DNA from: Caballeronia glebae
Lineage (GTDB): Bacteria; Pseudomonadota; Gammaproteobacteria; Burkholderiales; Burkholderiaceae
Direction: 5' to 3'
Assembly: GCF_001545035.1 (NCBI RefSeq)
Contig: NZ_FCOJ02000014.1
Span: 1 to 64,000, forward strand
Length of the DNA stretch: 64,000 bases
This document shows, piece after piece, positions 26,632-35,968 of this stretch (its first letter is position 1; each line of letters opens with the position of its first letter). The notes under the pieces were generated by a model. That model worked only from the letters and a program-made list of their open reading frames with translations. It was not told the origin of the DNA and did not search any database. The translations under genes were made by a program, and so were the position numbers.

Positions 26632-26660
26632 AAAAAAAGCGTCCTTGAGACGCTTTTTTT
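26632..26660. terminator. Terminator of hisQMP
   Basis: AAAAAAGCGTC and GACGCTTTTTT form an 11-bp stem over a CTTGA loop with a T run, symmetric on both strands, 44 bp after the hisP stop. Confidence 0.9.
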
Positions 26661-27152
26661 GCGCCCGGGGCCGGGAGTTTCGACCTCTTTCGCGCCCTTA
26701 TTCGACCTAGCGCTGCGACGGGCGCGCGTCAATAGGAGACAAACCTGACCCTGAAACCTACATGACGCCGAAGCCCTGATGGAATAAGGCTTTGCGGGAT
26801 GTTTCCCATCCTGTGGGTCGCATGCCTACCACATGGGCATTGCATTTTTGACACAAACGCGCGGCGATCGTCATTTTTCTTTGGCGACCATAACGTAATT
26901 TGTTAAATTGGTAACGAAAGTACCAAAACGAAGTACGCAAAAAGTAGTTTTACTTCAAAAAGTCCAAAAGAAACTGAGGAACGACACCGATCGACGGATC
27001 GGCGTCAGGTTCGCGCCCACGACGTGCGAATCGTCACTAGCACCACAGCCCGCGCGTGTCCTTCCTCTGAAAACAATTTTCGGTTGGGTGCGCTCGCATC
27101 GAACCACACAGCAGCACTTGGGTTCTATTTCTTGACAGGGTTGGAGGAGATG
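26661..27152. other. Upstream region of the first porin, 492 bp
   Basis: The stretch 26880-26970 is AT-rich and holds a porin promoter and an AGTAGTTTTACT dyad. It aligns by eye with the region upstream of the second porin (28470-28545). No gene seen. Confidence 0.6.
26942..26958 (+). promoter_or_regulatory. Imperfect HexR-like dyad upstream of porin 1
   Basis: AAGTAGTTTTACTTCAA matches 13 of 17 positions of the palindrome between zwf and gtsA, counted by hand. It lies downstream of a TTGTTA/TACCAA promoter-like pair starting near 26900. The TF assignment is an inference. Confidence 0.35.
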
Positions 27153-28301
27153 ATGAAGAAAGCTTTGCTCGCGTCGGCAGCACTGCTGGCGTTCAGCGCG
27201 GGGGCGTACGCTCAAAGCAGCGTCACGCTATATGGCCGCCTGGACGCGGGGCTCGAATACATGAACGGTGTGCCGACCGGTCCGGCCGGCGCGCCTGCCA
27301 CCGGTAGTTCGCACCGCTTCAAGGCGGAAAGCGGCGACTGGGGCACGAGCTTGTGGGGTTTGAAGGGCGTCGAAGATCTCGGCGGCGGTTATCGCGCCGT
27401 GTTCCAGTTGGAAGGCAGCTTCAACACCATGACCGGTCAAGGCCCGGGCGGCGGCGGTCTCTTCAATCGTTGGGCAACGGTCGGTATCGCCAACAATCAG
27501 TTCGGTACCCTGTTGCTGGGTCGCGAGCTCTTCATTGCGAACGGCGTGTGGGACTTCGATCCGTTCGGCCAGTCGAACTGGTCGTCGGCATCGCTGGTCC
27601 GTGGCCGCAACTGGCCGCAGTCGAGCAACAACATTTCGTACCAGTCGCCGAAGTTCGCTGGCCTCGACTTCTACGGTCAGTACTCGCTGTCGAACGCGAC
27701 GAACTGGAATGGTAACGGCACGACGCCGCAAGGCCGCGAGGCTGGCGCGTACGTCACATACACGACGCCGCTCTTCCAGATCCGCGGTATGTACGACGAA
27801 ATCCGCAACCCGGCAAACGGCACGCTGGGCGGCGCGTACAACCCGATCGACGGCGGCAACGGCGGCAACGGCGCCTACGCCTATTCGCGTGAATACACGG
27901 CGATGTTCAACGTGTTCCTCGGCCAGTTCAAGATCCAGGGTGCTTACCAGGCGATTCGCAGTTCGGGCATGACGGGCCAGTTGCCCGGCCAGCCGACCAC
28001 GATCGACCACGAGTGGGGCGGCGTGACGTGGCAAGCAACGCCGGCAGCGGCGCTGATCGCTGCGGTCTACCACTCGAACGGCAACAACGGCGCGGGTAAC
28101 GCGACCATTTACACGGCTGGCGGTTCGTACAACCTGTCCAAGCGCACCCTGCTCGACTTGCAGGTCGCGACGGTGCAGAACAGCAAGACGGCGAACTATG
28201 GCCTGAACGCCAACAACTTCGGTACGGCTGCCTCGACGGACAACCCGTTCCAGGGTCACAGCCAGACCGGCGTGTACGCAGGTATCCAGCACTCGTTCTA
28301 A
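27153..28301 (+). CDS. Gram-negative general porin (copy 1)
   Basis: This encodes 382 residues: a signal peptide (1-21, LLAFSAGAYAQ) and a 16-strand porin of the betaproteobacterial OpcP/Porin_4 type. It begins SSVTLYGRLDAGLEYM and ends with the aromatic outer-membrane sorting residue in GVYAGIQHSF. Blocks such as HRFKAESGDWGTSLWGLKGVEDLGGG and YREY-type alternating strands are typical. It forms passive channels for small solutes in the outer membrane. Two ATGs are adjacent; the second has the better five-base spacing from GGAGG. The next gene is a closely similar copy of identical length. Confidence 0.95.
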   Translation: MKKALLASAALLAFSAGAYAQSSVTLYGRLDAGLEYMNGVPTGPAGAPATGSSHRFKAESGDWGTSLWGLKGVEDLGGGYRAVFQLEGSFNTMTGQGPGGGGLFNRWATVGIANNQFGTLLLGRELFIANGVWDFDPFGQSNWSSASLVRGRNWPQSSNNISYQSPKFAGLDFYGQYSLSNATNWNGNGTTPQGREAGAYVTYTTPLFQIRGMYDEIRNPANGTLGGAYNPIDGGNGGNGAYAYSREYTAMFNVFLGQFKIQGAYQAIRSSGMTGQLPGQPTTIDHEWGGVTWQATPAAALIAAVYHSNGNNGAGNATIYTAGGSYNLSKRTLLDLQVATVQNSKTANYGLNANNFGTAASTDNPFQGHSQTGVYAGIQHSF

Positions 28302-28363
28302 TCGACGGGTCTGACCGAAGAGTTTTTTTAGAAGGTTTTCACGCTGCTGCGAGAGGCGCGTAT

Positions 28364-28399
28364 CGGTGCGGTGCCCGAAAGGGTATCGCACCGTTTTTT
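28364..28399 (+). terminator. Porin 1 terminator
   Basis: CGGTGCG and CGCACCG close a stem extended by TGCCC/GGGTA with a GAAA loop, followed by six T. Confidence 0.85.
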
Positions 28400-28479
28400 A
28401 TTTGAGCGCGACGATTCAAGGCACCGACGCTCGACATGACGAACACGGTTTCGGACGCGTTTCAGCTCACGCACGATAT

Positions 28480-28507
28480 TTGTCAAATCGACAACTAAAA
28501 CTACAAT
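28480..28507 (+). promoter_or_regulatory. Predicted sigma-70 promoter of porin 2
   Basis: TTGTCA and TACAAT are separated by 16 bp. The layout matches the upstream region of porin 1 and resembles the -10 of the gts promoter. Confidence 0.5.
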
Positions 28508-28522
28508 AACGCGCTTCTAACA

Positions 28523-28539
28523 AAGTAGTTCTACTCCAC
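28523..28539 (+). promoter_or_regulatory. Imperfect HexR-like dyad upstream of porin 2
   Basis: The core AGTAG-TT-CTACT is a perfect inverted repeat starting 17 bp after the predicted -10 box, where a repressor would act. It matches 11 of 17 positions of the zwf-gtsA palindrome by hand count. Confidence 0.35.
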
Positions 28540-28696
28540 AATTCCTCCCGCATTCAGGAACGGCGCGGATCGCCGCATCATCGCAATGCTTCGTCATCCG
28601 CACGTTTCTTCGACAGCCGCGTTCGGTTCGATGCCTTCGCATCGAGCCCGGCAACAATCACAGATGCACTTTTTTGACAGGGTTTTGGAGGGGATG

Positions 28697-29845
28697 ATGA
28701 AGAAGGTTTTGCTCGCGTCGGCGGCACTATTGGCGTTCGGCGCAGCGGCGCATGCACAAAGCAGCGTGACGCTGTTCGGCCGTCTGGACGCGGGACTCGA
28801 ATACATGAGCGGGGTGCCGACGGGCACCGGTCCGAACGGCGCCGCGACCGGCAGCACGCATCGCTTCAGAGCCGAAAGCGGCGACTGGGGCACGAGTCTG
28901 TGGGGCCTGAAGGGTGTCGAGGATCTGGGCGGCGGCAACCGGGCCGTGTTCCACCTGGAAGGCAGCTTCAACACGATGAATGGACAGGGACCGGGCAACA
29001 ACGGCCTCTTCAATCGCTGGGCGACCGTCGGTGTCGAAAACGACAAGTTCGGTACCTTTCTGCTGGGCCGTGAGCTCTTCATCTCGAACGGCGTGTGGGA
29101 CTTCGATCCGTTCGGCCAGTCGAACTGGTCGTCGGCGTCCCTCGTGCGCGGCCGTAACTGGCCGCAGTCGAGCAACAACATTTCGTACCAGTCGCCGAAG
29201 GCCGCGGGCTTCGACTTCTACGGCCAGTACGCGCTTTCCAACGCGACGAGCTGGAACGGCAACGGCAGCACCGCCCAAGGCCGCGAGGCAGGCGCACAGA
29301 TCACCTACACGGCGCCCTACTTCCAGGTACGCGGCATCTACGACGAGATACGCAATCCGAACGACGGCACGCTTGGCGGCGCTTACGTTCCGGTGAACAA
29401 GGCGAACGGCAACGGCGCCTACGCCTACTCGCGCGAATACACGGCGATGTTCAACGTGTTCCTCGGGCAGTTCAAGCTTCAGGGCGGCTATCAGGCCATT
29501 CGGACGGCCGGCATGGCGAACCTGCTGCCGGGCCAGCCGAGCACGCTCGATCACGAATGGGGCGGCGTGACGTGGCAGGCGACGCCGGCAGCCGCGCTGA
29601 TCGGCGCGGTGTATCACGTGAACGGCAACAACGGCGCGGGCAATGCGACCATCTACTCGGTCGGTGGTTCGTACAACCTGTCCAAGCGCACCCTGCTCGA
29701 CTTGCAGGTCGCCACCGTGCGCAACAGCAAGAGCGCGAACTACGGCCTGAACGCCAACGACGCCGGCACGTCGGCCGCGACCGACAATCCGCTCGTCGGG
29801 CGCAGTCAGTCCGGCGTGTACGCGGGCATCCAGCACTCGTTCTGA
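28697..29845 (+). CDS. Gram-negative general porin (copy 2)
   Basis: This encodes 382 residues, exactly the length of copy 1, and is alignable end to end. Most strands are identical and the differences fall mainly in predicted loops (for example GTGPNGAATGSTHRF, PVNKANGNGAYAY). Signal peptide ends AAHAQ; the last residue is Phe in IQHSF. The last third (SYNLSKRTLLDLQVATV) is nearly identical, even at DNA level, to copy 1, which suggests recent duplication or gene conversion. GGAGGGG precedes two adjacent ATGs; I use the second. Confidence 0.95.
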   Translation: MKKVLLASAALLAFGAAAHAQSSVTLFGRLDAGLEYMSGVPTGTGPNGAATGSTHRFRAESGDWGTSLWGLKGVEDLGGGNRAVFHLEGSFNTMNGQGPGNNGLFNRWATVGVENDKFGTFLLGRELFISNGVWDFDPFGQSNWSSASLVRGRNWPQSSNNISYQSPKAAGFDFYGQYALSNATSWNGNGSTAQGREAGAQITYTAPYFQVRGIYDEIRNPNDGTLGGAYVPVNKANGNGAYAYSREYTAMFNVFLGQFKLQGGYQAIRTAGMANLLPGQPSTLDHEWGGVTWQATPAAALIGAVYHVNGNNGAGNATIYSVGGSYNLSKRTLLDLQVATVRNSKSANYGLNANDAGTSAATDNPLVGRSQSGVYAGIQHSF

Positions 29846-29875
29846 CGCGCGCCGGGACGGTCGAAGCCACAACGC

Positions 29876-29910
29876 AAAGGGCCACCGATTCGCATCGGCG
29901 GCCCTTTGTT
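29876..29910. terminator. Bidirectional terminator between porin 2 and glk
   Basis: AAAGGGCC and GGCCCTTT pair, with an inner ACCGAT/ATCGG stem. It lies between two convergent stops. Confidence 0.65.
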
Positions 29911-29930
29911 CATCGCGCGTCGATGGCGCT

Positions 29931-31841
29931 TCAGTCCCGCGCCATCCCCGCTGCGCCGTGGCTCAGCCAGTCGAGCACGGCGGCGGCGTCATCGTCGCCC
30001 GATTGACGCGCCTTCGCGACCGTCTCGCTGATCTTCGCGCCCGGCTTCGGCGCGGCACGGCGAATCGCGACGCCGACCGCGAGAATGTCGATGATCACGA
30101 GATGGAGAATGCGCGAGATCATCGAAAGCTGCGACTCGCGAATCTCGATGTGATCCGTCTCCAGCGCCACCGTCGCGCGCTTGGCGAGCGGCGTATTGCT
30201 CGACGTGATCGCTATGACCGTCGCGCCCTGCTGCATCGCCACTTCGAGCACGCGCAGAAGCTCGGGCGCCCTGCCCGACTTCGACACCGCCACGATCACG
30301 TCGCCCTTGCCGAGCAGCGCCGCAGAAGCAGCCTGCATGTACAGGTCGCCGTAAGCGATCGTCGGAATGCCGAAGCGGAAGAACTTGTAGTGCGCATCCT
30401 GCGCCACGATGTTCGAGTTTCCGAGCCCGTAAAACTCGATGCGGCGCGCGCCGTTGAGAATATCGATCGCGCGCTCGACGTTGTCGAAGTTCAGATGCTC
30501 GCGCAACTGAAGGATCGCGGACACGGTGTTGTCGAGCACCTTCGCGCCGAAATCGGTGGCCGTGTCGCCGAGATGAACCTGGCTGTGGCTCACCGGAATC
30601 GTGCCGGTCAAACCCGTCGCGAGCTTCAGCTTGAAGTCGGACAAGCCCTGGCAGCCGAGCGAGCGGCAAAAGCGGATCACGGTCGGCTGACTGACGTCGG
30701 CCTTGCGCGCGATGTCGATGATCGGATCGTTGATGATCGAGCGCGGGTGATTAAGCGCGAGATCGGCGACGCGACGCTCGGCGGGCGTCAGCGCGTCGCG
30801 CATCTGGCGAATGCGCTCGAACACCGCCGACGAGCCGCTGTTCGCGCGGTTCGACAACTGTTCCGCGAGAATCGCCGAAACGCCGAGAAACGCCGGATAT
30901 TCCGCCGTGATGATGTACGTCGGAATGCCCGCGAGATACTGCTGGAAGCGCCCTTTCGCCTCGAAGCGCTCGCGAAACGGCGACTTGTGGAACAGTTCGC
31001 CGAGCTTCAGCACGATGCCGCCGCCGATATAGATGCCGCCCAGCGCGCCCAGCGTCACCGCGATGTTGCCGGCAAACGTACCGAGGATCGCGCAGAAGCA
31101 GTTCACCGTTTCGAGCGCGAGCGGCTCGCCTTGCAGCGCGCGGTGCGTCACGTCGGCGGCGTTGAAGGTGTCGGCGACCGTCACGTCGTCGCGCTCCGCC
31201 AACGCCCGGTAGATCAACTCCAGCCCTTGCCCCGCGCACACGCGCTCGAACGACACGTGCGGAAACTTGCGGCGCGCGTAGCGCATGACGAGGTCTTCGC
31301 GCTCGTCGAACGGCGAGAACGTCGCGTGGCCGCCTTCGCTGCCGAGCGCGATCCAGCGGTCGTCCGCCGGAATCAGGCCGGAAACGCCGAGACCCGTGCC
31401 CGGACCGAGCAGACCGATCACGCTGTTCTGCCGCCGCGAGCCGCCGCCGACCTGTTCGCGCTGCGCGTCGGTGAGGCCGGGCAGCGCCATCGCGAGCGCC
31501 GTGAAGTCGTTCACGACGAGCAGCGTGTCGAAGCCGAGCGCGCGGCGCGTCGCCTCGATCGAGAAGCTCCAGTCGTGATTGGTCATCTTCACGTGATCGC
31601 CGTCGACCGGATTCGCGATCGCGATCGCCGCATGATTGACGCGGCCGACCTTCGTGTCCTTCAGATATTGCTGCATCACCTCCGCGATGCCGGGGTAATC
31701 GGCCCCCGGATAGACGCGGATCTGCCCGATCTCGCCGGATGCGGTCTCCAGCGCGAAGCGCGCATTCGTGCCGCCGATGTCGGCCAGAAGCCGCGGTCCG
31801 TCGGCGTGCTGAGTCGCTGTCTTATGCACACCAGTAGACAT
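29931..31841 (-). CDS. glk: Glucokinase fused to RpiR/HexR transcriptional regulator
   Basis: This encodes 636 residues in two parts. Residues about 15-335 are a glucokinase ([14 protein letters not shown] phosphate loop, [25 protein letters not shown]), which phosphorylates glucose. Residues about 345-425 form an RpiR-type helix-turn-helix ([32 protein letters not shown]). A SIS sugar-phosphate domain (about 465-600; [22 protein letters not shown]) follows, as in HexR, which senses KDPG. This fusion is known in Burkholderia. It overlaps pgl by 20 bp at the end of a zwf-pgl-glk operon, so the regulator is made with the enzymes it likely controls. Confidence 0.95.
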   Translation of the reverse strand: MSTGVHKTATQHADGPRLLADIGGTNARFALETASGEIGQIRVYPGADYPGIAEVMQQYLKDTKVGRVNHAAIAIANPVDGDHVKMTNHDWSFSIEATRRALGFDTLLVVNDFTALAMALPGLTDAQREQVGGGSRRQNSVIGLLGPGTGLGVSGLIPADDRWIALGSEGGHATFSPFDEREDLVMRYARRKFPHVSFERVCAGQGLELIYRALAERDDVTVADTFNAADVTHRALQGEPLALETVNCFCAILGTFAGNIAVTLGALGGIYIGGGIVLKLGELFHKSPFRERFEAKGRFQQYLAGIPTYIITAEYPAFLGVSAILAEQLSNRANSGSSAVFERIRQMRDALTPAERRVADLALNHPRSIINDPIIDIARKADVSQPTVIRFCRSLGCQGLSDFKLKLATGLTGTIPVSHSQVHLGDTATDFGAKVLDNTVSAILQLREHLNFDNVERAIDILNGARRIEFYGLGNSNIVAQDAHYKFFRFGIPTIAYGDLYMQAASAALLGKGDVIVAVSKSGRAPELLRVLEVAMQQGATVIAITSSNTPLAKRATVALETDHIEIRESQLSMISRILHLVIIDILAVGVAIRRAAPKPGAKISETVAKARQSGDDDAAAVLDWLSHGAAGMARD

Positions 31842-32532
31842 CGAGCTTCACTCCTTCAGCGTGGGCCAGCGTCGAGATGGCGTTCTTTTGCGGCGCGGCG
31901 AGCGCCGCGTTCAGTACGTCGAGTTTCGTTTGCCCGGCGATGAACAGATACAGTTGCCCGATCTGCCTGAGCGCCGACATCGACAGGCTCACGCGCGCAT
32001 GCGGCGCCGCGCCCGGGTGCACGGAGATGAAGCGGTCCGGCGTGGAAATGGCGAATTCCCATTCGGGCGAGTCGGCGAAGATCGAGGCCGTATGGCCGTC
32101 CTCGCCCATGCCGAGCACGGCCACGTCCGGCAGACGGCGGCGCGGGTCGGCATTCAATTCGGCGATGTGCGTTTCCAGCGGCTTGCCGGTATCGACGAGC
32201 GGCAGGAAGTACGCCGACGCCGCCGCGTTCTGCAGCAGCGTGTCGCGCGCGAACTGCGCGTTGCTCGCCGGGTCGGTCTCGGGCACCCAGCGGTCGTCGA
32301 CGAGCGTCACGTCGATATGCGCCCAGTCGAGCGGCTCGCGCGAGAGCGACTGCAAGAACGGTTTCGGACTCGTGCCGCCCGACACCGCCAGCGTGGCGTG
32401 TGCGGTTTGTCCCTCGGCATCGGCCGATGCCGCGCCTCTCGCCGCGAGGGACGCTTTCAGTGCGTCGCTCACGGCGTTCGCCAGCGCGTTCGAGTGGGCG
32501 CGCGAATCGTCGAAAGTATGAAGCTCGATCAC
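31822..32532 (-). CDS. pgl: 6-phosphogluconolactonase
   Basis: This encodes 236 residues, normal for Pgl (DevB/SOL family). Conserved blocks are [33 protein letters not shown] and the catalytic-region [19 protein letters not shown]. It hydrolyses 6-phosphogluconolactone between Zwf and the Entner-Doudoroff or pentose-phosphate steps. It starts 128 bp after the zwf stop and overlaps glk-hexR, so all three genes form one minus-strand operon. Confidence 0.95.
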   Translation of the reverse strand: MIELHTFDDSRAHSNALANAVSDALKASLAARGAASADAEGQTAHATLAVSGGTSPKPFLQSLSREPLDWAHIDVTLVDDRWVPETDPASNAQFARDTLLQNAAASAYFLPLVDTGKPLETHIAELNADPRRRLPDVAVLGMGEDGHTASIFADSPEWEFAISTPDRFISVHPGAAPHARVSLSMSALRQIGQLYLFIAGQTKLDVLNAALAAPQKNAISTLAHAEGVKLDVYWCA

Positions 32533-32660
32533 TGCTCCTCCTGCATGTTCTGGTTTATCGATCCGCTTTCTGTTCGCGCCATCGCAATGACGGGCGAAGC
32601 GGTGTCCTGCATTCCCGTGCTCGCCGCGCGCCTCTTACGGGCAGCGTCGGCGCACGTCTC

Positions 32661-34121
32661 TCAATTCTCTTCTTCCAGCCAGCACGTGCCCGCCTGCGCG
32701 AGCATCGCGCTCGACGCGGCCGGTCCCCACGTGCCCGCCGCATACGGCTTCGGCTTGTTCGTCGCCGACGACCAGGCGTTCAGAATCGGCTCGACCCAGC
32801 GCCATGCCGCCTCCTGCTCGTCGCGCCGCACGAAGAGCGCGAGGCGGCCGCGAATCACATCGAGCAGAAGCCGCTGATACGCTTCCATCTGTCCTTCCTT
32901 GAAGAACTGATCGAACGCGAGATCCAGATGCACGCTCGCGAGGTTCATGCCCTCGCCGGGCTGCTTCGCCAGGCAGTAGAGGCGAATCGACTCGTTGGGC
33001 TGCAACCGGATCACGAGACGGTTCGCGCCCGCGCGCAATGCGTTCGCGCCGAGCGCCGAATGCGGCACCGCGCGAAAGTTCACGACGATTTCCGCGACGC
33101 GGTCCGCGAGCCGCTTGCCCGTGCGCAGGAAAAACGGCACGCCCGCCCAGCGCCAGTTCTCGATCTCCACCTTCAGCGCGACGAAGGTTTCCGTCGTGCT
33201 GTCGGGCCGCACGCCCGGCTCGGTCGCATACGCCGGCACCGCCGTGCCGCGAATCACACCCGCATGATATTGCCCGCGCACCGCGACGCGGCTGATGTCG
33301 CGCTCGTCGATGGGCTTGAGCGCGCGCAGCACGCGCAGCTTCTCGTCGCGCACGGAGTCGGAGTCCATGGAATGCGGCGGCTCCATCGTCACGATGGAGA
33401 GCAGTTGCAGCAAGTGGTTCTGCACCATGTCGCGCAACGCGCCGGTATTGTCGTAGAAGTCGCCGCGCGCTTCCACGCCCAGTTCCTCGGCGATCGTGAT
33501 CTGAATGCTCTCGACCCACTCCCGGCGCCACAGCGGCTCGAACAGCGCATTGCCGAAGCGCAGCGCGAGCAGGTTCTGCACCGGCTCCTTGCCGAGATAG
33601 TGATCGATCCGGTAGATCTGCTCTTCGTGGAAGATTTCGCCGACGGCGTCGTTGATCGCATTCGACGACTTCAGGTCGTAGCCGAGTGGCTTTTCGAGGA
33701 CGATGCGCGCGTTCTGGTTCAGGCCGACATCGGCGAGCGCCCGGCAGATTGGCACGAACAGCGACGGCCCCGTCGCGAGATAGAAGACCCGCGTGCCGTC
33801 GAACTGCGCGAGCGCGTCGCGCAAAACGACGAAGTCCTCCGCGCGGCCCAGATCCAGCCCGACGTACTCGAAGCGTTCCAGAAAGCTGCGCCACGTGGCT
33901 TCATCGACACCGTTCTTCGATACGTGCGGCTTCACGTGATCCTCGACCCAGGCGCGGTACTCGCCTTGCTGCTTGGCCTCGCGCGCGACCGAGACGATCT
34001 TGCCCGCCGGATCGAGCATGCCCGCGCGATGCGCCTCGAACAGCGCGGGAAGAATCTTGCGCATGGAGAGATCGCCGGTGCCGCCGAAGAGTACGAAGGT
34101 GAAATTCGAGTCGCTTTGCAT
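32661..34121 (-). CDS. zwf: Glucose-6-phosphate 1-dehydrogenase
   Basis: This encodes 486 residues. The nucleotide-binding start is FVLFGGTGDLSMRKILPAL, and the active-site signature RIDHYLGKEPVQN lies near residue 175. It oxidises glucose-6-phosphate to the lactone with NAD(P)+. The start MQSDSNF is the natural N-terminus directly before the Rossmann strand; frames further upstream have no support. It heads the zwf-pgl-glk operon. A HexR-like palindrome over its predicted promoter suggests repression relieved by KDPG. Confidence 0.97.
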   Translation of the reverse strand: MQSDSNFTFVLFGGTGDLSMRKILPALFEAHRAGMLDPAGKIVSVAREAKQQGEYRAWVEDHVKPHVSKNGVDEATWRSFLERFEYVGLDLGRAEDFVVLRDALAQFDGTRVFYLATGPSLFVPICRALADVGLNQNARIVLEKPLGYDLKSSNAINDAVGEIFHEEQIYRIDHYLGKEPVQNLLALRFGNALFEPLWRREWVESIQITIAEELGVEARGDFYDNTGALRDMVQNHLLQLLSIVTMEPPHSMDSDSVRDEKLRVLRALKPIDERDISRVAVRGQYHAGVIRGTAVPAYATEPGVRPDSTTETFVALKVEIENWRWAGVPFFLRTGKRLADRVAEIVVNFRAVPHSALGANALRAGANRLVIRLQPNESIRLYCLAKQPGEGMNLASVHLDLAFDQFFKEGQMEAYQRLLLDVIRGRLALFVRRDEQEAAWRWVEPILNAWSSATNKPKPYAAGTWGPAASSAMLAQAGTCWLEEEN

Positions 34122-34214
34122 GAGTCTCTGCGTGGGTTCGAGAGCGGATGAGAGTCGAATCGGGGCACGTCGCCCGGGGACCACGAATGAGACCGTAGTC
34201 CGATAAAATTTTTT

Positions 34215-34243
34215 TTGACACTGAATTGTAGTTTAACTACAAT
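34215..34243 (+). promoter_or_regulatory. Predicted sigma-70 promoter toward gtsABCD
   Basis: A perfect TTGACA is followed by a 17-bp spacer and TACAAT. The palindrome occupies the spacer and the -10. Transcription would start near 34250, giving a leader of roughly 455 nt before gtsA. Confidence 0.7.
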
Positions 34244-34252
34244 CCAAATCAA
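34225..34252 (-). promoter_or_regulatory. Predicted sigma-70 promoter toward zwf
   Basis: On the minus strand TTGATT, 16 bp, then TACAAT. Its -10 comes from the left arm of the same palindrome that provides the -10 of the opposite promoter. The zwf leader would be about 95 nt. Confidence 0.6.
34226..34242. promoter_or_regulatory. HexR-like operator palindrome
   Basis: TTGTAGTTTAACTACAA is a perfect 17-bp dyad around a central T. It fits the TTGT...ACAA pattern of HexR operators, and a HexR-like protein is encoded in the adjacent operon. It overlaps the -10 elements of both divergent promoters, so binding would silence zwf-pgl-glk and gtsABCD together. Confidence 0.75.
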
Positions 34253-34706
34253 GAGGAAATGTCATCTACAGAAAATTAGCAAAGTCAACCAGACGACTCT
34301 GGAGACGCGCTTTCCATAGGTGATCGTTCTGAGCGCATGTTAACGGAGCGCGCGGTTTGCCGCTTTTCACGGAAAGCGCCCCTTGCGGCTCGCATGCATT
34401 CAGGCCTCGCGCCTCGCCGTCGAACGCGCCTTTCGAGGCGCCGCTCGAACGACCGGGTAAAAATCAAAAGAGGAGACAAGCCGTTGCGATTGAACCCACT
34501 CATCTCTTGAGCGCCGTGCGGCCGTATATCGGTCTGCCGGCCCGGCTCGCCGCGTCCGTCGTGATGCGCGCCTGCCGCATCCCCGCCGACACCGCCGATT
34601 TCCGGCCATCCAGTTTTGCCGTTTTTATGACCACCGCTTCTTAGCCATGCTTCTGGCCGCATCGGGAGCCAATCGTTTCTTGTCAGGTGTCTGGAGGAGA
34701 TAAACA
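34250..34706 (+). other. Long predicted 5' leader of gtsA
   Basis: About 455 nt separate the predicted start site from the gtsA ATG. It contains a compact hairpin GCGCCT-TTCG-AGGCGC at 34426-34441 without a T tract. No convincing gene is seen. A second, closer promoter cannot be excluded. Confidence 0.4.
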
Positions 34707-35960
34707 ATGAAAGTCCGTAAGCTAATGGGCGCGCTTTGCGCCGCAGGTCTTCTGTGTGGCGCGACGGCGTCGGCGGTTCAGGCTGCCGAAGCCGTTTCCG
34801 TGTTGCACTGGTGGACGTCCGGCGGCGAATCCAAGGCTGTCGGCGTGCTCAAGGACGACATGACGAAGCAGGGTTACACCTGGAAAGACTTCGCTGTCGC
34901 GGGCGGCGCGGGCGCGGCCGCGATGACCGCGCTGAAGACGCAGGTCATCTCGGGCAATGCGCCCTCGGCGGCGCAGATCAAGGGTCCGCTCATCCAGGAA
35001 TGGGCCGAGCAAGGCGTGCTGGCGCCGATCGATTCCGTCGCGGGTGACTGGAAGAAGAACCTGCCGCCGGAAATCGACAAGATCATCCACGCCGACGGCC
35101 ATTACGTCGCCGCGCCGTTCTCGGTGCATCGCGTGAACTGGCTGTATATCAACAAGGCCGCGCTGGACAAGGCCGGCGGCAAAGTGCCGGCCAACTGGAC
35201 CGAGTTCTTCCAGGTCGCGGACAAGATGAAAGCCGCGGGCATCATGCCGATCGCGATGGGCGGCCAGCCGTGGCAGGACCTGACGCTGTGGGAAGACGTC
35301 GTGCTCTCGCAAGGCGCGGACTTCTACAAGAAGGCGATCGTCGATCTCGACCAGAAGACCTTGACCTCGGAGAAGATGGTTCAGGTGTTCGACACGGTCC
35401 GCAAGATTCAGGGCTACTTCGACAACGGCCGCACGGGCCGTGACTGGAACCTCGCGACCGCGATGGTCATCAACGGCAAGGCCGGCATGCAGTTCATGGG
35501 CGACTGGGCCAAGGGCGAATTCGCCGGCGCGGGCAAGAAGGCGGGGTCGGACTACATCTGCGCGCCGGTGCCGGGCACCGAAAAGGCGTACACGTTCAAC
35601 GTCGACTCGTTCGTGTTCTTCCAGCAGAAGGGCCAGAAGACCGCGACGCCGGGCCAGCTCGCGCTCGCGAAGACCATCATGACGCCGGAGTTCCAGGAGC
35701 AGTTCAGCCTGAACAAGGGCTCGATCCCGGTCCGCCTGGGCGTGCCGATGGATAAGTTCGACGACTGCGCGAAGAAGTCCTACGCTGATGAACAGACGGC
35801 GATCAAATCGGGCGGCTACGTTCCGTCGCTCGCGCACGGCATGGCTCAGGGCGACGCCGTCGCCGGCGCGATGACCGACGTCGTGACGAAGTTCATGAAT
35901 TCGTCGCAGGATTCGAAGAGCGCGGTCGCCGCGCTCGCGAACGCCGCCAAGACGAAGTAA
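34707..35960 (+). CDS. gtsA: Glucose/mannose-type ABC binding protein
   Basis: This encodes 417 residues: a signal peptide (about 1-26, AVQAAEA) and a type 1 solute-binding fold of the sugar class (AVSVLHWWTSGGESKAVGVLKDDM). Typical sugar-binding aromatic blocks are TLWEDVVLSQG and AGMQFMGDWAKGEF. It binds sugar in the periplasm for GtsBC. Its place next to zwf, pgl and glk points to glucose, as in Pseudomonas GtsA. GGAGGAGA precedes the ATG. A stable hairpin separates it from the permease genes and probably raises its expression over theirs. Confidence 0.88.
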   Translation: MKVRKLMGALCAAGLLCGATASAVQAAEAVSVLHWWTSGGESKAVGVLKDDMTKQGYTWKDFAVAGGAGAAAMTALKTQVISGNAPSAAQIKGPLIQEWAEQGVLAPIDSVAGDWKKNLPPEIDKIIHADGHYVAAPFSVHRVNWLYINKAALDKAGGKVPANWTEFFQVADKMKAAGIMPIAMGGQPWQDLTLWEDVVLSQGADFYKKAIVDLDQKTLTSEKMVQVFDTVRKIQGYFDNGRTGRDWNLATAMVINGKAGMQFMGDWAKGEFAGAGKKAGSDYICAPVPGTEKAYTFNVDSFVFFQQKGQKTATPGQLALAKTIMTPEFQEQFSLNKGSIPVRLGVPMDKFDDCAKKSYADEQTAIKSGGYVPSLAHGMAQGDAVAGAMTDVVTKFMNSSQDSKSAVAALANAAKTK

Positions 35961-35968
35961 GGCCGCAT

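Noticed and set aside
29958-31943. Long plus-strand open frame of 661 codons
   Set aside because: Antisense to glk-hexR and pgl, arginine-rich and without motifs.
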